From Leptodactylus fallax (Eukaryota; Chordata; Amphibia; Anura; Leptodactylidae): a stretch of DNA of 64,000 nucleotides. A model generated the notes under the pieces. That model saw only the letters and a program-made list of their open reading frames with translations. It made no database searches and had not been told where the DNA came from. The first letter of the stretch is position 1, and every line of letters begins with the position of its first letter. Positions 36,120 to 47,165 of the stretch are shown piece after piece. The stretch spans positions 10,274,001 to 10,338,000 of the forward strand of contig CAMRHE010000028.1 in assembly GCA_947044405.1 (NCBI GenBank), given 5' to 3'. Position numbers and translations under genes: made by a program.

Positions 36120-36470
36120 GCCTGCAAGTTTTGGTTTGCACTTGCAGTATTATTATTATACTCTGGGGGGCTCTTGAAGACCAAAGTATAATAAGCAGAG
36201 GCTTAGTATATGTGCAGACAAAATAAAAAATACGGATACTTACCTTTCCTCCCCTCTCCTGTGCGTCAAGTCTTCTTTCCCAGCATTGGGTTTGGGTTCT
36301 TGCAGCCCCTTCCAGCGTCTTTTTGACATGACATGCCCTGGGGATACTTCTCAATGGTGACCCTGGGGTGTATGACATTAGAGAAGATTATTTTGTCCAC
36401 ATCTATACTGGGCCTCTGCTTATTATACACTGAGGTTTGAAGAGACCCCAGAGTATAACAATGGTTCTTG
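36120..36470. repeat. Inverted-end dispersed repeat (TTATACTCTGGGG family)
   Basis: TATTATACTCTGGGG with AGTATAATAAGCAGAGGC at 36135-36205 is mirrored by GCCTCTGCTTATTATACACTG and GACCCCAGAGTATAACAA at 36411-36461. A similar word pair (CTGAGCCTCC, ACCCCAGAGTATAATAA) occurs at 47601-47648, and the interior resembles 15640-15830. So the family has at least three partial copies here. Confidence 0.6.
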
Positions 36471-36479
36471 GATGGCAAC

Positions 36480-37560
36480 CCCCGACAATTTGTTTTTGGC
36501 TAAACCACAAATTTTTTGTAAAATTTGGGACAATTTGTTACAAACCAGTTCACTCATCTCTAGTCGCTACCAGAAACGTCCCCTGGTGACAGCAGTTTGA
36601 AGGGGTCTGGCAGTGGCAGTCAAAATATAAGACATTTCCTTTACAGATTAGATTTATAAAGTTACATATACGGCACTACCGAGTATAAAGCTTAGATCAA
36701 ACTAAAGATATACATGCAATAAAAGATACAACAAAATGTAATAAATGGCAATGGCAGATGAAGTCACTGGATGCATTTATACAAACATAATCTGCAAATC
36801 GATATTATGTATCATTTTATGAAATTCATTATAGCTAAAAAGTTAAAATATGATTGACGTAAAGAAGGCAATGTCAACTTCAAGGTTTGTATAATCAATA
36901 CCAAATCCATGCACTTTAAAACATTAATTTACATTAATATGGCAATTGTTGCTATTGGAATGATTAGTAGATAGGCAGTCGCTGTGTTTCATCTTTTCAC
37001 CTTTATTAAGATGATGAATGAAAGCAGTCGGCTCATTTGCATAAGTCAAAGATCTTTTTAGGATACTTAAGAATTATTTTTGACACTTTATTGCCAATTT
37101 TTCAATGCTCACTTACATTTTACGGCTTGATAAATCACCAGCAAAAATTGTCATAAAACTGATGGTCTTTGGCATAAATTAAAAAGTCATATCTACAGTT
37201 AACCCATTGCAAGTTCACAGAGTCTTCAAAGCAAAGTCTGCATTAGGACCCCCCAAACATCATCTGCCATTTATAATATTGATGTCCTCCTATGTGTTAG
37301 AGGGGACTTTGTGCCCCAATTGATGTAGGTACTGGGATCTACAGCCTCTCATCCTCTTTAGTTATAAACTTCTGTTAGGGCACGTCATCCATATATTTTT
37401 CCAGCATTTAAAAGCATATAAAAATGGTGAGAATTTCAAGCATTTTTATTGGTACTTTTTACAAATTTTTTGGTCCCATATTACATTTCTGTCACTTTGT
37501 ATACAAATTTTCCTGCCACTTTTGAAACTAAGAAGCCAATATGGAATATACCAAAAAATG
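36480..37560. other. No gene; 36640-37190 candidate conserved non-coding DNA
   Basis: Repeat-free, AT-rich stretch with AACATTAATTTACATTAATATGG, TGGAATGATTAG and TTTATTGCCAATTTTTC. No coding frame. Conservation would have to be tested by alignment. Confidence 0.3.
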
Positions 37561-37868
37561 TCAAAAAATCATAGCTAGAACATTCATAATAAGGTGGGGC
37601 AAAAAAAAGGAAGCGTCTTACACTACCTGCAAAGTGGATGGGGTTCTGGCTAATCCCGTCCACACATTGCAAAAAAATATCCGCAACGAAAATGCTGCAA
37701 TTTCAAAAAAATTTTCGTAAATCACAGTGTATCAATTATATCTACGAAAATACTGGAGTTTTCCTTATACAGTAGGTATAATGGGGACACAAAGTCCGCA
37801 GAGGAAAACTCTATGGACTTTCTGTGAAAAGCGCAGCAGAAAAAATGTGATGCGCTTCCGCCTTAGCC
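37560..37868. repeat. Dispersed repeat, copy 1 (CCTGCAAAGTGGATGGG family)
   Basis: Shares CACTACCTGCAAAGTGGATG, TTCTGGCTAATCCC, GGTATAAT...GGAAAACTCT and GACTTTCTGTGAAAA with 56716-57035. Both copies lie on the plus strand. Class unknown; the right boundary meets a palindromic MITE. Confidence 0.65.
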
Positions 37869-38161
37869 TAAGGCTAAAGCCCCACGTAGCGGGCTGCAGC
37901 AAAAAAGTGCTGCGGGAAAAACCAATGGATTGCATTGTGATATTGCGGCAATGCATTGTGGTTTTTCCCCCAGTGCTTTTCACAGAAAGTCCGTAGAGGT
38001 TTCCTTTGCAGACTTTCTGCTTCCATTATACCTATAGGTATACCTATATATGCTGTGCGTATTTTTCTGCAAGGTGTGAATGGGATATTAGTGACCTTGC
38101 AGTGACTGTAAAATGCCACATTTTTTCCACAGCGTTTACGCTACGTGGAGACCCGGCTTAA
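37869..38161. mobile_element. Palindromic MITE (CCCCACGTAGCG ends)
   Basis: Imperfect inverted ends TAAGGCTAAAGCCCCACG... and ...CGCTACGTGGAGACCCGGCTTA. The interior again has inverted AAGTCCGTAGAGG and CATTATACC words. Probably a 3-bp TSD (TAA/TTA-type) but the exact edges are ambiguous. Confidence 0.55.
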
Positions 38162-38589
38162 ATGTGTTTTGAAAAGCTGCTACTAATCTCAAAAACTCTA
38201 GGAAACCAACAGAAAACAAAAAGCAGGGAATCTAGACTTTTCAAGAAAATAAAATATTTTGCTATAGACTTTTAAATTATTATAACAAAACACATAAAAT
38301 ACTCAAAAAAGTTGTCGCAACCTAAAGGCCAATAAATCTTGAGATCTATTCAACTTTTAGTTATTCCAATTTTCAACTTTGTGCACTGATGGGTAACAAA
38401 TATTTAAAGTAAAACTTTATCTTGCGTAAGTAGAAGCAAAAATGTGTTTTGTCCATTAACCTTGACAGGGAAATAGCACAATAAAGTAAAAAATAATGAA
38501 AAAAAAAATCTATTTGCACTATGTAAAAAATGTAATTTTGTTGAAATGTATGGCACAGGACAAATCCAATGATGTTATTTATTTAGTTT
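38162..38589. other. No gene recognised
   Basis: A-rich sequence without repeat structure or credible open frame. Confidence 0.55.
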
Positions 38590-38800
38590 ATTTATCTTAC
38601 TTAAATATTGCCATCATATTCTGCAGCGCTTTACAGATATTGTGGGTCCTGTCCCATATACGGCTCACAATCTACATTCTTTATCAGTATGTCTTTGGAG
38701 TGTGGGAGGAAAGCGGAGTACCCAGAGGAAACCCATGCAAAAAGATGCTGGCCTTGGCTGGAATTAAACCCAGGACTGCAGTGTTGCAAGGCTACAGTGC
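38590..38800. repeat. Interspersed repeat (TGGAGTGTGGGAGGAAA family), copy 1
   Basis: Contains ATTCTGCAGCGCTTTACAG, GGAGTGTGGGAGGAAAGCGG, AGTACCCAGAGGAAACCC and TTAAACCCAGGACTGCAG. Known to me as a very common repeat in frogs and fish (class not remembered). A diverged copy is at 61125-61320. Its last 20 bases have been amplified into the adjoining array. Confidence 0.65.
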
Positions 38801-39000
38801 TAACCACTGAGCCACCATGCTAACCACTGAGCCACCATGCTAACCACTGAGCCACCATGCTAACCACTGAGCCACCATGCTAACCACTGAGCCACCATGC
38901 TAACCACTGAGCCACCATGCTAACCACTGAGCCACCATGCTAACCACTGAGCCACCATGCTAACCACTGAGCCACCATGCTAACCACTGAGCCACCATGC
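38801..39000. repeat. Perfect 20-bp tandem array, 10 copies
   Basis: TAACCACTGAGCCACCATGC repeated ten times without a single mismatch. The unit is the terminal word of the repeat to its left, which then continues as TGCCCATGAT. Perfect identity suggests very recent expansion, strong homogenisation, or an assembly effect. Confidence 0.97.
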
Positions 39001-39610
39001 TGCCCATGATATTAAATATGTGAAGTCTTATTTTTGTGCAGTAGTGTTTGGGATCCTTGTCATGTCCATGTGGGAACATCTACTAATTTACAGAAAATAA
39101 TTTCAGAATTACCAAATAATGAATAATTTGCATCGTGCCATTTTCCAGCCTAGCTTTATTAACAAGCATTTATTTGTACATATTTTATTTATTCTCTAAA
39201 TGAATTCTAATGATGTATTCTGTGCTATTTGTTAACTATCTTGTATCATGAGGAATTAATAAACTGACTATTTAAGATATTTAAAGCCCCCGAGCATTTC
39301 ACGTAGATAAACGTTTCTAGATATAAAGAAGACACTATAGACTTTCATGCGCCGTCTGCGTCTCCTTTGAGGATTGAATAATGAATAAGGGCTGTCATGT
39401 CTTTCCTGTCTTTGATCTAAACAATACTGTCCATCAAGGTGTCTTAGCTGAACATGTGATTATTCTTATTGTAGTCTTTGCTGATCCCTATGTGACCAGA
39501 TTTAGTGAATATAATGCCTTATTGTAGATATTAATAGTACAGGCGTTCTTTAAAATCTTCTCTTAACTTTATATTGCTTTATATATCCAAGATATAGGAA
39601 GTAAGCGATA
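39001..39610. other. No gene recognised
   Basis: Repeat-free AT-rich DNA. No open frame of note. Confidence 0.5.
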
Positions 39611-39619
39611 AGGAAGTTG

Positions 39620-40930
39620 TTGTAATAAATACCATTTACCTATAAAAAATACCATACACCTATAATAAATCCCATACTCATGTGATAAATACCATACACC
39701 TGTGATAGCACTTGTGATAAATACCGTACACCTGTGATACGCTTGTAATAAATACCACAATGGCAATAAACACTATACACCTATAATAAATACCATACAC
39801 CTGTTATAACACTTGTGATAAATAACAAACAACTGTAATAAATAGCACAAAAAATGATAATAAATATCATACGCCTGTAGTAAATAAGATACACCTGTAA
39901 CATCTGTGATAAATACCATAACCCGTCATAAATACCATACATCTGTGAGAAATACTATATACCTGTGGTAAATGACATACATCAAATAAATACCATATAC
40001 CTGTGATAAATACCAAACACCTGTGATACATACTATACACATGCAATAAATTCAATACACCTATAATAAATAGCATACACATGTGATAAATATTATGCAC
40101 CTGTAATAAATATCATACATCTGTAATTAATACCATCCACCTGTAATTAGACTTGTGGTAAATACCCTACCCTACACCTGTTATAACACCTGTAATAGAT
40201 TCCACACAAAAAGGTAATAAATACCATACACCAGTAATATATGCAACACAAAATGGTAATATATACCATACGCCTGTAATAGATACCATAAACCTGTAAC
40301 AACACCTGTGATAAATACTTAAATACTCTACACCTGTAAAAAATAATATACACCTGTATATACCTGTAAAATAACATACACCTGTGATAAATACAGTATA
40401 CCTGAAATAAATATGTATGATAAATACTATACACTTGTAGCAAATATCAAACACCTGTAATAAATACCATAAACTGTAATAAATACCATAGACCTACTAA
40501 ATACCACACACCTAATAAATACCATACACCTGTGATAAATAACATATACTGTACCTGCAATAAATACCATACACCTGTGATAAATACAGTACACCTGTAA
40601 TAAACACGCATGATAAATACTACATATTTGCAGTAAATAACATACACCAATAAACACCATAATCTGTAATACCAAATACCTAATAAATACCAAACACCTG
40701 TGATAAATACCTTATAGCTGTATTAAATACTGTACACCTAATAAATACCATATTTCTGTGACAAATACCATGCACCTGTAGAAAATGCCATATTGCTGTG
40801 ATAAATTCCATATACCTGAAATAGATACCATACACCTGTGATAAATACTATACACCTGTAATATATACCACACATCTGTAATAAATGCCATAGACCTAAT
40901 ATGAATATCATAAACTTGCAATAAACTTGA
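39620..40930. repeat. Degenerate minisatellite, about 20-bp unit, ~60 copies
   Basis: Unit near AATACCATACACCTGTGATA with many substitutions and small indels. CACCTG, the E2-box bound by Snail/ZEB/E-protein factors, occurs in most units. Frames across it on the minus strand (MVFITGVWYLLQVYSIYHRC-like) are repeat translations. Confidence 0.9.
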
Positions 40931-40959
40931 CAAATAAGAGAGGTTGTGGAGAAAAATGT

Positions 40960-41960
40960 AGCTTAAAGGGTCACAATATTCTACTTGTCAGCTGGACTAG
41001 TGGACTCTGTAGTCAGAGGTAAGTACACTATGAGGGGTTACAGTATTCTGCCTGTCAGCTGGAGTAGTGGACTCTGTAGTCAGAGGTAAGTACTCTATGA
41101 AGGGTTACAGTATTCTGCTTGTCAGCTGGACTAGTGGACTCTGTAGTCAAAGGTAAGTACTCTATGAAGGGTTATAATATTCTGCCTGTCAGCTGGAGTA
41201 GTGGACTCTGTAGTCAGAGGTAAGTACTCTATGAAGGGTTACAGTATTCTGCTTGTCAGCTGGACTAGTGGACTCTGTAGTCAGAGGTAAGTACTCTATG
41301 AAGGGTTACAGTATTCTGCCTGTCAGCTGGAGTAGTAGACTCTAGTCAGAGGTAAGTACAGTATGAAGGCTTACAGTATTCTACTTGCCAGCTGGAGTAG
41401 TGGACTCTGTAGTCAGAGGTAAGTACTCTATGAAGGGTTACAGTATTCTGCCTGTCAGCTGGACTAGTGGACTCTGTAGGCAGAGGTAAGTACACTATGA
41501 AGGGTTACAGTATTCTGCCTGTCAGCTGGATTAGTGGACTCTGTAGTCACAGGTAAGTACTCTATGAAGGGTTACAGTATTCTGCCTGTCAGCTGGAGTA
41601 GTGGACTCTGTAGTCAGAGGTAAGTACTTTATGAAGGGTTACAGTATTCTGCCTGTCAGCTGGACTAGTGGACTCTGTAGGCAGAGGTAAGTACTCTATG
41701 AAGGGTTACAATATTCTGCCTGTCAGCTGGAGTAGTGGACTCTGTAGTCAGAGGTAAGTACTCTATGAAGGGTTACAGTATTCTGCTTGTCAGCTGGAGT
41801 AGTGGACTCTGTAGTCAGAGGTAAGTACTCTATGAAGGGTTACAGTATTCTGCTTGTCAGCTGGAGTAGTGGACTCTGTAGTCAGAGATAAGTACTCTAT
41901 GAAGGGTTACAGTATTCTTCTTGTCATCTGGAGTAGTGGACTCTGTAGGCAGAGGTAAGT
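40960..41960. repeat. 67-bp minisatellite, about 14 units
   Basis: Unit: AAGTACTCTATGAAGGGTTA, CAGTATTCTGCCTGTCAGCTGG, AGTAGTGGACTCTGTAGTCAGAGGT. Units are about 95 percent alike. Each joint reads AGAGGTAAGTAC, a near-ideal 5' splice-site word (AG|GTAAGTA). The array ends in a T run at 41965-41981. No frame through it is credible. Confidence 0.93.
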
Positions 41961-43653
41961 GCAATTTTTTTTTTTTTTTTTACACTTCCTTACAAATATT
42001 AAGCGAAAATTCATTATTTCTACAACCACTGCCCCGCAATTTTTGTAAGGGGGGTGCAATTCTGACTTTTGCTATTGGGCTCCATGATTTCTATATGCAC
42101 CCCTGTTCTTATGCTGTATATTCACAGTAGTCCAGATAACATGGTATGCTTATGCTGCTCATACACATTAGATGGACCAGCTGACCCTCTAATGTCTATT
42201 GGTGCTGCCCAACTCTCCTCCAACTGCTGTTTATTTTACTCTCCTGGAAGATCAGCTGTAGCTAGAGTCTCCTGACAGTGGATCTCTCCATTTAAGGGAC
42301 TTACGCATGCTCGGCCGAATGTGTATATGTGTGCATGTTGGAAGATGAGCATTATCCCTCGTAATGGCTCTGAACTGTGATCTCCCAAATACAGGATTGT
42401 GACATAACAGAACTTGTTGCCCCAGGGCAGAGCTGCCTCACCGCAGTTCAATCTCAACCATATTGAGTTGCTCAGTAATGTAAAAACTGAGGCAATACAG
42501 CAATATACAGCAACGTACTCAGAGCCCTCACTGTGCCATGCAGAGTCCCTGTGATTTTGCAGTGTATGCTTGTAGGATCTTTGCATACCGCCATATGGTG
42601 CTTTCATAATAACAAGCAATGGAACATGAGTATGAACCCATAAGAAAAAACAAAACACATTCTGTGCCACCATATGAACCCACAGGCACAGTACATGGAG
42701 CTTATGTATGGTCCATCGCTTTCTATAGGTCCCAGTACAAACTGGATCTGTAATATTGCCAGGTGTGTAAACCCCATATACTCAGTTCAACATCAAGAAC
42801 CTAATTCTGACTCTAAGCTCCTGTTTCTGTTTGCAGCTTAAGTTTAGAGATAATTTGACGCCGGTTTATTTCCACTTTTTCTGAAAAGCACCTGTTCCAT
42901 GTCTAAGCATAATTCAGTGTTAAATCCTGGCCGTAAATTACTTCCTGGCCATTTTATATAGAAGTAATGGGGAATAAAAGGGCTATTTGTGTAATATTGG
43001 TACATTTATCATATGTTTTAGCACCATTTATTGCTAAATGCTGAATGATGAGGAAATGGCCCTATTATAATGGAATAACTGTTATAAAAAATCCTCAGAG
43101 ACATCATGAAAGCTTCAGCTAAAATATACAATTTTACTTTCGTTTAATATACATTGTAACTGTCATTGTGAAATTACGAGGTACGGACAAAATGCTCCTG
43201 ATTGCTACATAAATATGCTTATTACTGAAATAATTTCCTACAATATGCCTACAAGTCTGAAACACTCACATATGGCACTTTCTGTACTTTTTAATTCCAT
43301 AATAGTAAACTTTATTCCATACAGAACTTTGTTTCCATACATTGTGCAATTTCAGGTATGGACAAAAGCTAAAGCTTTACCTTTTATCCTTATGTCCAGG
43401 AAAAGATAAAGGGGCTATTTCTTTGCAGAAACAGCACCGCTGCTACCTTTAGGTTGTCTCTGGTATTGCAGAGCCCTATATAGCCCTATGCATCTGAATG
43501 TCACAGACCAAGCCTTTGGGAAAGAGCCACAGTAATTCTGGAATAGAAAGCCAAGCTCATGTTTAATCCCTGTATACTCTTCTTTCACTCTTGCTGCTCC
43601 AAGTTTCCTGTCCAATTTTGAAAAAATTAATTATAGTATGTTACTGGTGAACC
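41961..43653. other. No gene recognised
   Basis: A 145-codon minus-strand frame (42236-42673) has no known motif. 42890-43330 is repeat-free, AT-rich sequence. Confidence 0.5.
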
Positions 43654-44229
43654 CCTTGAAGGGGACCTCTCACCAGGACTGAAAAGCTCAATGGTATCCA
43701 TCATCTGATCGCCATTGTCACTCTGAGCATTGTGGTTTTCCGTTTATCGAAATACGTTCAGCCATTGCAATGATATGAGCCCTTCTAGTGTTCATGCAAG
43801 TTAGGGTCTATTAGCCAATTGGGCAATAGCACTACATGACATGGTGCACACAGAGACCACGCCCCCAGAGAAACAAGTGTTACCACCCACTTGACTAGTA
43901 GACCCGAATATACATCAATGCTAAATTGGTTTATATCTTTGGAACGGCTGAACAGATTTGGATAAACAAATCAGATGATGGATGTCTTTGGACTTTTCAT
44001 AGTAGTATAATGTTGTACCGTGTTAGTCATTGAAAGTAGTGGAAGAGTGAAGAAATCAGGTGATACCTTTTAGAGGCTAACTGAGTATATTTATAAGTAA
44101 GCTTTCAGGAGTACTCGCTCCCTTCATCAGACATGGTGTTATATAAGAACTGAAAATTCACAGATTTTTATACACATGGTTTTCAAAGGATTTTGGACTT
44201 TTCAGACCGGTGATAGTTCCCCTTTAAGG
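43654..44229. mobile_element. MITE with 33-bp inverted ends, interrupted by a nested insertion
   Basis: Left end 43654-43686 (CCTTGAAGGGGACCTCTCAC...GAAAAG) pairs with right end 44198-44229 (CTTTTCAGACC...CCCCTTTAAGG). Without the nested 192-bp element and one copy of its duplication the MITE would be about 371 bp. Class uncertain (right end has TTAA, left has TTGA). Confidence 0.7.
44000..44191 (-). mobile_element. Short retroposed element with 13-bp target duplication, copy 1
   Basis: Flanked by perfect 13-bp direct repeats TTTGGACTTTTCA (43987-43999 and 44192-44204). The constant end TAGTAGTATAATGTTGTACC is identical to the copy at 56019; the other end is longer here (reaching ...ATACACATGGTTTTCAAAGGA). 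A fixed end plus a variable end with a variable-length TSD means target-primed retrotransposition with 5' truncation, with the 3' end at the low coordinate (minus strand). Words such as GGCTAACTGA and GAAAGCTTAC remind me of Penelope-like element ends in fish and frogs; that is recollection only. Confidence 0.8.
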
Positions 44230-45664
44230 TCACAATGATTTTCTGATTTTTTATTTTTTCCTCGCTGCATTCTATAAGCCATAGGTTTTTATTTTTTAAT
44301 TCTTAGTTAGTTTAGATTCTTTGAGATCCTATTTCTTGCAGGAAAATTGTCATAAAGGAAACCTTTAGGGCCCTTGTACACGACTGAGTTCCATCCATGG
44401 AAAACGGTCTGTAAAAAAAATGCAACTGTGCCATTTTCCTACATATTTTGCTTTTACGGCGCTCAACCTGCTGTAAAAATGAATGGTGACATTTATTCTA
44501 TGGGACAGTGTGATTATTGTGCCCATGGGCTGCCACTGGTTATAAGTATTGCTAGCGAGTGACCAAGGCACTAAAAGGTTAATAGTCGTGATCTGTGCAG
44601 GCACCAATTCCTGCTGTTAGTGGAGGGTGCTTCTTCAGGTATTAGGGCAGCCATGATCACTGCCTCAGAAACCCTATAAGGCTTATGCACAGCTTGAAGA
44701 GAAACCACAATAATAAGCTTTGCCCTGACTCTACATGGCCCTGCCCCAACTCCTCCCCTTTCCCTCTATCAGGAGGGAGTTTATATAGAGAAGAGCAGCC
44801 ATTTTTTTTCACAGTCATAACTTTAGAGGAAAATCAACCTACTGCATCTTACTAAGAGGATGTAGGTAGGTATCAGAGCAGGTACCCTGATATTCTTTTC
44901 CTTTTTTTACCTATTCCCAAAGATCCCCTTTAAGTTGCAAGTCGAAATGCAGCCCAACACTTAGCAGTAATCCAGGGTGATCGCCGCGCCTGCTAATTCC
45001 TATATAAATAAAGTAACTGATTTGTTATAACTGAATTTTTGCTACATTTGTAAGGATAAGACTTAATCAAACTATCTGCAAAAAGCATTAATTTGAGTCA
45101 GGTTATTATACATCTATTTAATTCAATGCATGAAGCGGAAAAAATAGACTTTAATAGAGAAATTACTAAATTAATTGGCCATTTTTTGAAAAAAATCATA
45201 TTTATCCATAGGACAGAATGGAGAGGATTGTGGATATCCGTGGCCATCCTGTGGCAGTTATTTTCTCATTTGTTGGTTCCTCCTCTTATCAGACATTCAA
45301 GACATGTCCTGTGAATATGCTACAAATATCTTAAGAAGAAGTGTAACCAGTAACCATGGGGCCCCATAGCAAAACTTATAATGGTGCCTCACTCCACCAT
45401 GACCACCTTAAATGGAACCAGTCATATGGAAAATGTTGTTCAATCTGAAGGCGGTAGGTTATAGAGGAGAAGGAGCTGAGAAGATTGGTATATTATTTTG
45501 TGGGAAAAGAATCAATATAACCTGATAGTTAAGCATTGAAATCACTGATATCTTGAGAAGTTCAAGAGGCGGAGCTATCAGTGATTGACAGACATCAATC
45601 TATCTGCTCAGCAAAATACTGCTCTCTAACATGTCACCGACAGCATTTCTAATGTGACAGTACA
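44230..45664. other. No gene recognised
   Basis: 45000-45340 is AT-rich and repeat-free. Otherwise short open frames only. Confidence 0.5.
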
Positions 45665-45672
45665 GTACAGGG

Positions 45673-45922
45673 CAGGGGCGTAACTTGAGAGGGTGCAGTC
45701 GCACTGGGGCCAAGGAGCCTTAGGGGTCCCATAAGCACTGGCATCAGTACTGAGATTGCAGCTTCCATCTGGCCCATAAGCCAAGGAAACCCATAGATTA
45801 CCCTAACCACACTAAGCTTAGCACCCGTAACCATCACTGTCAAGAATTCACTGTAGGGATGAGGTAGGGGGCCCCAGACAAAAGATTGCACTGGGGCCCA
45901 CAAGACTTTAGTTATGCCATTG
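45673..45922. mobile_element. hAT-type MITE, 250 bp, perfect 8-bp target duplication
   Basis: Starts CAGGGGCGTAACTTGAG and ends TTTAGTTATGCCATTG. Flanked by gtacaggg on both sides (45665-45672 and 45923-45930), an exact 8-bp duplication. Same family as 25772-26202. The target word is part of the 31-bp minisatellite unit, so it inserted into the edge of that array. Confidence 0.85.
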
Positions 45923-47165
45923 GTACAGGGATAATACACACAGTGATGTCAAAGTACAAAGATAATAAACACACTAATGTCACAGTAGAGACATAATACA
46001 CACAGTGATGTCACAGTACAGGGATAATACACACAGTGATGTCACAGTACAGGGATAATACACACAGTGATGTTACAGTACAGGGATAATACACACAGTG
46101 ATGTCACAATACAGAGAAAATACACACAGTGATGTCACAGTACAGGGATAATACACACAGTGATGTCACAGTACAGGGATAATACACACAGTGATGTCAC
46201 AGTACAGGGATAATACACACAGTGATGTCACAGTACAGAGAAAATACACACAGTGAGGTCACAGTACAGGGATAATACACACAGTGATTGCACAGGGATA
46301 ATACACACAGTGATGTCAAAGTACAAAGATAATACACACAGTGATGTCTCAGTACAGAGATAACACCCACAGTGATGTCACAGTACATGGATAATACACA
46401 CAGTGATGTCACAGTACAGAGATAATACACACAGTGATGTCACAGTACAGAGATAACACACACAGTGATGTCACAGTACAGATATAATGCACACAGTGAT
46501 GTCACAGTACATGGATAATACACACAGTGATGTCACAGTACAGAGATAATACACACAGTGATGTCACAGTACAGAGATAATACACACAGTGATGTCACAG
46601 TACAGGGATAATACACACAGTGATGTCACAGTACAGAGATAACACACACAGTGATGTCACAGTACAGATATAATACACACAGTGATGTCACAGTACATGG
46701 ATAATACACACACAGTGATGTCACAGAATAGAGATAATACACACAGTGATGTCACAGTACAGAGATAATACACACAGTGATATCACAGTACAGAGATAAT
46801 ACACAGTGATGTCACAGTACAGGAATAATACACACAGTGATGTCACAGTGCATGGATAATACACACAGTGATGTCACAGTACAAGGATAATAATTGTAGT
46901 GATGTCACCGTACAGGGATAATACACACAGAGATGTCACAGTACAGGGATAATACACACAGTGAGGTCTCAGAACAGGGATAATACACACAGTGATGTCA
47001 CAGTACAGGGATAATACACACAGTGATGTCACAGTACAGGAATAATATACACAGTGATGTCACAGTACAGAGATAATACACACAGTGATGTCACAGTACA
47101 GGGATAATACACACAGTGATGTCACAGTACAGAGATAATACACACAGTGATGTTAAAGCACAGGG
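45923..47165. repeat. 31-bp minisatellite, about 40 units
   Basis: Unit: GATGTCACAGTACAGGGATA followed by ATACACACAGT. Variants mostly affect GGGATA (AGAGATA, TGGATA). Each unit carries GTGATGTCAC, one base from the CRE palindrome TGACGTCA. A minus-strand frame repeating CDITVCIIPVL-type words is an artefact. Confidence 0.95.

Noticed and set aside
42236..42673. 145-codon minus-strand frame
   Set aside because: No recognisable domain; probably chance.
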